DNA of 64,000 bases from contig JACJWE010000002.1 in NCBI GenBank assembly GCA_020637365.1, forward strand, positions 930,001 to 994,000, given 5' to 3'. The stretch is from Acidimicrobiia bacterium. GTDB lineage: Bacteria > Actinomycetota > Acidimicrobiia > IMCC26256 > JAGNEX01. The notes below the pieces were generated by a model. It was not told the origin of the DNA and searched no databases. It saw only the letters and a program-made list of their open reading frames with translations. Shown here piece after piece: positions 57,661 through 64,000 of this stretch. The translations under genes and the position numbers were made by a program. Every line of letters begins with the position of its first letter. Within the stretch, counting starts at the first letter, position 1.

Positions 57661-57847
57661 CCGGATAAGAGTCGATGAGTTCAGCGCCAACCCTGTCGCC
57701 GGGCTTGACGTTTCGGTGTCGTCACGCGTTGCCTCTCAAGTCGCACGTCCGGTGTGCGGAGTAGCGAAGACCGATCGCTTGCCTCTCGCTCCCCGCAGGC
57801 TGCCCTGCCGTTTTGCGCAGGTGTCGATAAATCTCATCATTTTATTT

Positions 57848-57878
57848 GCGATTTCTGAGATTTTTTCGTAAAAATCGC
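57848..57878 (+). promoter_or_regulatory. Inverted repeat in AT-rich leader of rloA
   Basis: GCGATTT (57848-57854) and AAATCGC (57872-57878) flank a T-rich centre, three bases before ATG 57882. The whole stretch 57830-57880 is strongly AT-rich against the GC-rich background. It is a candidate operator or transcription start region. Confidence 0.4.
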
Positions 57879-57881
57879 TGT

Positions 57882-59227
57882 ATGAGTACACGCGAAGAGC
57901 GGCCTGCGAGTGCCCTTTTGTCGTTTACGGCGAGCAACGTCCGCTCGTACCGGGACGAGGTCCACTTTTCTCTCCTCGCCACCCGCCTCGCTGGCGAGGA
58001 GATTCGCCGGTCGATCCAGACTCCGTCTTCCAAGACGCCCATTGAAGTCTTGCCGGCGGCGGGCGTCTTCGGCGCGAATGCGTCAGGCAAGTCAACCCTT
58101 CTGCTCGCTCTCGCTGACATGCGCGCTACGGTCGCGACCTCGTTCCGCAGTGGGAGTAAGGCCAGTGGCATGTATCGGCGTCCGTTTCTGCTCGACGCGG
58201 ACGCCCGATCTCGCCCCACCAGTTTCGAGATCGAGTTGGTGTTGAGCGGGGTCCATTGGCAATACGGCTTCGAGGTCGATGACGCGAAAGTTGTCGGCGA
58301 ATACGCATATCACTACCCCAAAGGTCGTCAAGCTTTGGTCTTTGATCGAACGGTGAGCAAGACATCGCTTTCGGTGCTTCCTTTCGATCGTCTGGCCGCA
58401 AGCTCCGATCCCTTTGCTGCGTGACAATGCACTTCTCTTGTCTGTTGCTGGAGCAGCTAACGATGAGCAGTTGGAGCCGCTCTTCGGCTGGTTCTTGCGC
58501 AATCTGCGCCTCGCCCAGTCGGCAAACCGTGCGTCGCGGATCGTGCGCACCTCTGAGATCGTCCAGGATCCATCCACCAAGAATCGCGCCATGTCACTCG
58601 TCCGTTCCGCTGACCTCGGTATTTGCGATATTGAACGCGCCCGATCGATCCCGATGTCGCAGAGCGTTTCCAGCGCGCCCTGCGAGCGCTTCAAGGCAGG
58701 GTGTAGAGGGCGATCCTGAAGCCACCGATGAAGACATGAATGTCGTGTTCGAAGACTCGGTTCGTCTGAAGCACCAAGGTCTGGTTGGCGAGGTGAGTCT
58801 TGAACCGGAATTCGAGTCGCAAGGGACGATGGTTTGGGTCGGGCTCATCGGCTCTGTCCTCGATGCCCTCGACGGAGGCCATGTTCTGCTCGCTGATGAA
58901 CTCGACGCCAGTCTGCACCCGCACCTGGTGAAGCTGCTCCTCGAGATGTTCCAGGATCCGTCGCTCAATCAGCGATGCGCCCAGCTCATCTTTAACGCTC
59001 ACGACGTCAGCATTCTTGGTGACTCAGATCAGAGCATTCTGGGTCGAGATCAGATTTGGCTCGCGCAGAAAGATTCTGGGGGTGCAACGAGCGTCTACCC
59101 GCTCGTGGACTTTGGGCCGCGCCGTGACGAGGCACTCGCTCGGCGGTATCTGCAGGGTCGATTCGGTGCGGTACCGGTCATCAATCCTGGTGAGGCGCGA
59201 TCCGGTTTGGAACTGGTCGACAATTGA
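57882..59227 (+). CDS. rloA: RloA-like AAA ATPase (AAA_15/COG1106), three frameshifts
   Basis: ATG 57882. ALLSFTASNVRSYRDEVHFS and VFGANASGKSTLLLALADMR (Walker A) open the protein. After shifts near 58420, 58640 and 58700 it continues as LRDNALLLSVAG, then GVEGDPEATDEDMN, then GSVLDALDGGHVLLADELDA (Walker B, with Asp-Glu) and FNAHDVSILGDSD, DQIWLAQKDSGGATS. About 450 residues, an SMC/OLD-like ATPase. Members paired with RloB occur in restriction and abortive-infection loci. It overlaps the rloB start by TTGA. Confidence 0.75.
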
Positions 59228-59815
59228 AGCGTCCTCGCAACGGAAAACCGCATCGCAAGCCAGGCCGTCGGTCTCAACGTCGAGTGATCTGGAGTGCTCA
59301 CGGAAGGCAGGATCACCGAACCCAGCTACCTGGCGATTTGGGCTCGAAGGGAACCCTGACGTCCACATCGAGTTCTAAAGACGCGGAAATCCGCCTCGTG
59401 CTCTCGTCCAGAAAGCGCGTGAATTTAAGACGAGAACCGCTCTGATTTTGACGAAATCTGGTGCATCTTCGACGTCGACGAGCATGCTGATCTCAACGAC
59501 GCAATCAACCAGGCTAAACAGTGCCATCGGGGTTGCGCTGTCCAACCCCTGTTTTGAACTATGGGTTGTCCTCCACCACGAAGATCAGACAGCGCACGTA
59601 GATCGACGCTCCATTCAGCAACGAGCGGTCGATATCGGCGCCATGACTGGCAAAACTTCGATCGAACATCTGGAAGGCATTTGATCGCCAACTATGCGAC
59701 GGCGAAGGAGCGCGCTCGACGCCTCAAAGAACGTCATTTGGGGAACGGATCAGACGCTGCGGCCAATCCCAGCACATCGGTCTGGGAGCTTGTAGATCGG
59801 TTGCAAAGCTCGTGA
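59224..59815 (+). CDS. rloB: RloB-like protein, several frameshifts
   Basis: TTG 59224 overlaps the rloA stop. Segments in different frames give KRPRNGKPHRKPGRR, then EGRITEPSYLAIWARREP, DVHIEF, DEIWCIFDVDEHADLNDAI, ALSNPCFELWVVLHHEDQTA, and AKERARRLKERHLG with NPSTSVWELVDRL at the end. EGxxTEPxY, WCIFDVDEH and SNPCFELW are RloB (Toprim-like) signatures. At least four one-base shifts are needed. The partner of RloA; RloAB-type pairs are defence-associated, but the mechanism is not established. Confidence 0.7.
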
Positions 59816-60984
59816 GCGGGCTTCCCGCCCGCGGGTGTGTGAGGCAATCCGGCGGCGAGCTGGCGGCCTAGGACAGGAGCGAGGGGATGCGTCTTGGGCG
59901 GTGTCTGGCCAGCGTTTGCGTTGATTGGCGGCCAGGCGTTGGAGGGTTTCGATCGCCTTTGGATCGCTGTCGCCAGGGCGGGTCTCGATCCAACCTTCTT
60001 CGACGAGTTTTTCCATGAGGACGCGACCTGTGTCGGTGCGGACCAGCGTCAGCGTCCAATCGCTATGCGTACCGATCCCGCCGGTTGAGATGTCGGCATG
60101 TTCAGCAGCGAAGTCGGGGCATGAATTGCAGCCCTCCCGCGTGAATGCATGGCACTCTTTGAGTGGCACTTCGATGTAGCGGCCATCGTGGGTCCAAATC
60201 TGGAATACGCCCTTGATGTTGACCTTTTGATGTCGGACCGTTGCAGGCCGTATTTCAGTTGGAGAAGGTCTTCAAAGATTGCGTCGTCGAATGTCTTGGA
60301 GCACAACAACCCAATCGACAGGGTGAAGCGACGAGCCGGTTTACCCGCGCGGCGGGTCTTGAGCGCCGCGGGAACGCTCGCCATACAGCTCATACCGACG
60401 AGCGCGATCCGTTCGGCGCCGCCTTCGACCGCGTCCTTATACGCGAGGGCGTTTGCCGAATAGGTGTACCTGCTGCCAGCGCTGTCGAGAACGTCTTGAC
60501 GGGTGCGAGCAACGCCCGGTACGGGCTGCCAACCGGTCCCGTCGCCTTCGAGATATGACACCAGCGCCGCGTCGATGACGTCGTGTTCAAGTGCGTAGAT
60601 CAGCAGTGCCGACACCAGACCACCGTCCTGACCGATGTCGTGGATGACCTTGTCGGTCGCGCGCGCGAGAACGATGTCTTTGACGATCCCATAGGCTTCG
60701 TCGGGCTGGCGGACCCGGCCAAAGTTGTGCTCATCGAGCTCGGGTTCCCACGCACGGAACCGAGGACACGCTCGGGTGCACATCGTGCAGCCCTTCTGCC
60801 CGTGGGTGCAATCGGCCGGGCCAAGCTCGTCCTCCAAATGAAACGGCCGATACACGCCGTTTTCATCGTTATAACCGAGGACGTCATGCGGGCAGGCGAC
60901 GATGCAGCCAGAGCACCCCGTACACAAACCGCTGGTGACGACCTCGTCATAGAGGTGGGACCATTGAAACTTTTCTGGCGGCAT
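59750..60984 (-). CDS. Coenzyme F420 hydrogenase/dehydrogenase beta subunit-like protein, one frameshift
   Basis: ATG 60984. LCTGCSGCIVACPHDVLGY is a [4Fe-4S] ferredoxin motif. HGQKGCTMCTRACPRF is a second cysteine cluster. DIGQDGGLVSALLIYALEHD, GSRYTYSANAL and ERIALVGMSCMASVPAALKT are the FrhB N-domain (FAD/F420). The frame changes near 60230 and continues as VPLKECHAFTREGCNSCPDF and LMEKLVEEGWIETRPGDS. An Arg-rich tail runs on to 59750 and overlaps rloB antisense; the natural stop is probably earlier. Likely an F420-dependent oxidoreductase subunit. Confidence 0.8.
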
Positions 60985-61236
60985 AGGTGACTCCCGACTC
61001 GTGCATCGAGCGATGCCACATGACACCGCTCCCCATCTCCGTCTCGCAGAGGTAGGTGACAGGGCGGGCCGGTTGACCACCCTGGAGACATGTCGAAGGT
61101 GGCGGAACCAGCGGTTTGTTTGAGGAGGTTAGCCGTCGAGCGTGTGTTCTCCGAGAGCGAAGGTTGTCGTGTTGGCGGTTTGTCTCCCAAGTAACGAGCC
61201 CGGTTAGTCGAAGTCAGCCCCGGTAGGGTGTGGTGT

Positions 61237-62615
61237 GTGAGGCGTACTGTGGATCGTCGTTTGGTGTTTTCGGGTGTTGTCGCCGCCGGTTTGTTCGCCC
61301 CTCAGCTGGCGGGCGCTCATGTCGTGACAACCCCGTCCGACCCGCCAATGCCGCAGTGGATGTTCGTCGCCGGAGCTGGCGCCGCGCTGCTCGTCACATT
61401 CTTCGCGCTCGGCAGATGGTGGCGGACACCCCGGTTTGGAACCGTCGGGCTGGAACGCGTCGACCCGGCAGGTCCTGTCGCCAACAAGCTCGGCCGAGCG
61501 TTTGGAATCATCGGGGCGATCGTCGCGTTCGGCGGGTGGCTCCTGACCCTCGTCGCTGGCTGGTTTGGTGACGACATGGCGGTGGGCAACATCGCCCCGC
61601 TGCTGTTCATGGTGGTCATGTGGGTCGGCGTGCCGATGCTGAGTCTGCTCTTTGGCGATGTGTGGGGGTGTGGAACCCGCTCCCACGGGTGGTCTCGGCG
61701 TTGAGTCGCGTAGGACTTCAACCGGTTGCCCGCCGTCCCGTGTCACAGAACACCGCCAACGTGGTTGCGGCGTTTGGAATCGGCGCGTACCTGTGGTTGG
61801 AGCTGGTGGACCCCACCGGGTCGGCGCCTCGGATCGTTGCGTTCTTTGTCACGATCCACGCCCTGATCCTTATAGGCGGCGCCTTCATCTTTGGCGCGTC
61901 GTGGACCACCGAGGCAGATCCGTTCGCTCGATGGTTTCATCTGGCGGGGACATGTGCGCCCTGGAGGCTGGATGGTTCTCAGGTGCAACGGGTGCCATGG
62001 CTGTCGAGGTTGGCGGCAACGACGTTCAACCTGGGCCTGCTGACACTGGTATTGATCCATCTGGGCGGCACGACATTCGATGGCCTGACACGCTCTGGAT
62101 GGTGGCGTGATCAGGCCTATACCGTCTACGGCTGGGACTTGGTCCCCAAGGCAACGCTCACGATGTTCGCCTGTGTATGTGTCGTGTCGGTCGTCTACCT
62201 CGCTGCCTCAGGGGCGTCGGCGACCCGAGCCGGTCTAACGCGGATGGATGCAGCGCTGCGCTGGGCAAATTCGTTGGTTCCGATCGCCCTTGGATATGCG
62301 ATCGCCCACTACTTCGCGTATTTCTTCATCGCTGGAAGCGGTGTCGTCAGCCAGATTTCGGATCCGCTTGGGTTCGGCTGGAACCTGTTTGGAACCGCAG
62401 ACTGGGTTGTCGGCACCTCATGGCTGACCCCAGGCGTCGTTGCGTGGAGCCAACTGATCGGCATCGTTGGAGGACACGTCGGCGGGGTCATCGTGGCTCA
62501 CGATCGTGCCCTTGAGCTGGTGGACGACGACTCGGTGGTGCGCCAACAGCTGCCGCTGCTCATCGCCATGATGATCTTTACCGTGACCGGCCTGGTGCTG
62601 TTGTTGCAGGGATAG
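61237..62615 (+). CDS. Polytopic membrane protein, one frameshift
   Basis: The GTG start at 61237 follows AGGG. A signal-like segment (VVAAGLFAPQLAGAH) is followed by about twelve TM helices. The frame breaks near 61670 (GGGGG where GGGGGG restores it), joining LFGDVWG to VWNPLPRVVSALSRVG. Conserved-looking parts are PMPQWMFVAGAGAALLVTFF and LGYAIAHYFAYFFIAGSG. It resembles the actinobacterial membrane proteins sometimes labelled fenitrothion hydrolase, a doubtful label, so I give no function. Confidence 0.7.
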
Positions 62616-62711
62616 TGCGTCAGACCCGGCGATCAGGTGATAACCCGGTGGGGTCGTGGTGCCAGCAAACCGACACGCAATGGCGACGCGACAGGTTTTG
62701 GAAGGGATGAC

Positions 62712-63137
62712 GTGCTCGCACATGGAGCGATTGGCTCACTCGACGAACTTCTGATCATCGGCCTACCGATCGCGGCGTTGGTGCTGTTCGACCGCGCCGT
62801 TCGAAAGCGACGCCGCGAAGCGGCACTGATCATGCTCAAACAGGCCAAAGATGGCGGAGCCACATCGGCTCCAACCGGTACCGGGCAATCTGGTCCGAAC
62901 GAGGTCTCTCAGGCTCTAGACACGGCCTCCGCTACTAGCACCAACGCGAGCGGCGATGTCTCGTCCGCCGCCTCCGATCGTCCCGATCGCCCCGGCCGTC
63001 CCGACCGTCCGGACGATTCCGACCATGACGACGCTGCGGGGCGTTCGGACACGCCCGGCCGTCCTCATGGTACGAACGGTGAGCAGCATGGTCGTGACGG
63101 CGGGCAACCGACTGAATCGGGTGATGCCGAGAACTGA
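62712..63137 (+). CDS. Single-pass membrane protein with Arg/Asp/Pro-rich tail
   Basis: GTG 62712 follows AAGGG; the frame is open from 62637 but that part lacks a ribosome site. One TM helix (ELLIIGLPIAALVLFDRAV) is followed by RKRRREAALIMLKQAKD and a disordered tail (DRPDRPGRPDRPDDSDHDD). It may be cotranscribed with the preceding membrane protein. Function unknown. Confidence 0.6.
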   Translation: MLAHGAIGSLDELLIIGLPIAALVLFDRAVRKRRREAALIMLKQAKDGGATSAPTGTGQSGPNEVSQALDTASATSTNASGDVSSAASDRPDRPGRPDRPDDSDHDDAAGRSDTPGRPHGTNGEQHGRDGGQPTESGDAEN

Positions 63138-63184
63138 TAACGACAGCAAACGGTGCCGCGTTCACCATCGACGGTGGATACGAG

Positions 63185-63216
63185 AAAGCCCCCAAACCAG
63201 AGGTCTGGAGGGCTTT
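63185..63216 (-). terminator. Terminator after tRNA-Ser
   Basis: On the minus strand AAAGCCC-T-CCAGACC-TCT-GGTTTGG-GGGCTTT folds into a long stem with TTT at the 3' side. It lies 23 bases past the tRNA 3' end and may also end the + strand gene before it. Confidence 0.7.
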
Positions 63217-63238
63217 GATGTCCCGTGAACATCGTGTG

Positions 63239-63323
63239 CGGAGGGAGTGGGATTTGAACCCACGGACCCCGTAAGGTCAATGGTTTTCGAGACCATCCGA
63301 TTCGGCCGCTCTCGCATCCCTCC
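63239..63323 (-). tRNA. tRNA-Ser (anticodon CGA)
   Basis: On the minus strand the acceptor arms GGAGGGA (63323-63317) and TCCCTCC pair. The anticodon loop is CTCGAAA within TGGTCTCGAAAACCA. A long variable arm (GACCTTACGGGGTC) marks a class II tRNA. The T-arm is GTGGGTTCAAATCCCAC. The discriminator base is G. No encoded CCA. Confidence 0.95.
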
Positions 63324-63404
63324 TCGCGCTGGCCCGGTTAACCCGAGCCGCGGGTGTTGAATACTAACGAGCGCGACGGCTGCTGTTCGCCTCGGTCGTG
63401 ATCG

Positions 63405-63913
63405 CTACGACGAAAAACGATCCGTGGCCTCGGCACGCCGCTCTGAAAAGAACTCGGTCAGCAGAGCGGCGCATCGAAGGTCGTCGAGCCCGCCAACCGT
63501 CGGGATGGCGTGGTTGAGGCGAGGATCGGCGCCGACGTGGTAGAGGCTGCCCATCGCCCCCGCCTTCAGATCGAACGAGCCGAACACCACGCCGTCGATT
63601 CGCGCGCGTTGAGCAGAGCACCGGCGCACATCACACATGGCTCCAGGGTGACGGCCATGCTGAGCCCGGTCATCCGCCATCCACCGCGCTGAGCGGCTGC
63701 CGCCCGGAGCGCTAGGACCTCGGCATGTGCGGTCGGATCGGCGTCGACTTCGCGCCGATTGTGTGCTGTCGCAACGATGGCGCCGGTCGCTGAGTCAAAC
63801 AGGGCCGCGCCGACCGGCACATCGCCGTGTTCGGTCGCTCGACCTGCTTCGGAGATAGCGCGGTCCATCGCCGCCAAAGCGTGGCTTGTCCACACGTCCG
63901 ATGGTCCGTCCAT
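63405..63913 (-). CDS. tadA: tRNA adenosine(34) deaminase TadA, one frameshift
   Basis: ATG 63913 after GGAG. The zinc/catalytic motif is ADPTAHAEVLALRAAAA (His-Ala-Glu) and the second is VTLEPCVMCAGALLNAR (PCxxC). The frame changes near 63600 and continues as RIDGVVFGSFDLKAGAMGSL, then NHAIPTVGGL and FFSERR. One corrected base gives about 170 residues. TadA makes inosine at the wobble base of tRNA-Arg(ACG) and is normally essential, so the break is very likely a sequence error. Confidence 0.85.
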
Positions 63914-64000
63914 GCCGAGATGCTCCAAAGTTCGTGACGGCTCGCGCCGCACCTGTTGCGACCCGACCCCCGTCAGGATTCGGGCGGTAAGTATCGTACG

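Overview
The window comes from a GC-rich actinobacterium, most likely of the class Acidimicrobiia. This is inferred from codon usage, frequent GTG/TTG starts, the actinobacterial histidine phosphatase-DUF3090-SCO1664 trio, a DUF3151 gene, an F420-type flavin/iron-sulfur protein, a SCO/cupredoxin/cytochrome c operon, and C-terminal wall-sorting signals of the form VAFTG. Many clear single-domain genes (tadA, an ABC-F ATPase, vapC, DUF2804, DUF3151, rloA/rloB, frhB-like) are broken by one-base indels, often in G or C runs. The sequence therefore looks like a long-read or otherwise imperfect assembly. I annotate these as single genes and give the approximate shift points.

Layout. 1-5302 (-): first giant surface adhesin, running off the left edge, with two near-identical promoters upstream. 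5.9-11.5 kb: accessory block with a RES/Xre toxin-antitoxin pair, a VOC protein, a Phd-VapC pair, a truncated adenine methyltransferase, a rhodanese fragment, csaA, and a partial duplication of the csaA 3' end. 11.8-17.9 kb (+): second adhesin. 18-19.4 kb: a lipoprotein and an AbrB/PIN pair. 19.5 kb: an orphan sorting signal. 19.9-22.3 kb (+): third adhesin. 22.5-34.3 kb: ABC-F ATPase, a cytochrome c/SCO/cupredoxin/membrane-protein operon, two paralogous lipoproteins, a DUF445 protein, a SHOCT-domain membrane protein and a GT87-like mannosyltransferase.

34.6-43.2 kb (-): fourth adhesin with a glycosylation locus upstream (GT4, flippase-like LPG-synthase membrane protein, GT2, GT39). 43.5-48.3 kb (+): cupredoxin lipoprotein, beta-helix lipoprotein, DUF1996 lipoprotein and DUF2804 protein. 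48.5-50.5 kb (-): fifth surface protein, which stops right after its LSFTG motif. 50.8-57.7 kb: housekeeping and conserved actinobacterial genes (AlgH, Tat lipoprotein, adenosine kinase-like PfkB, DUF3151, histidine phosphatase-DUF3090-SCO1664, FxsA, rhodanese). 57.8-59.8 kb: RloA/RloB defence-type pair with an AT-rich upstream region. 59.75-64 kb: F420 dehydrogenase beta-like protein, two membrane proteins, tRNA-Ser(CGA) and tadA.

The main theme is the cell surface. Five large modular proteins carry glycine-rich, DUF11-like, SpaA/Cna-B-like, cadherin-like and calcium-binding TSP3-like modules. Three of them end in the same Cys-bounded domain, linker and VAFTG-TM-basic tail. They sit with glycosyltransferases that could decorate them. 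A second theme is short minisatellite repeats at many gene junctions, some of which are translated as low-complexity extensions.
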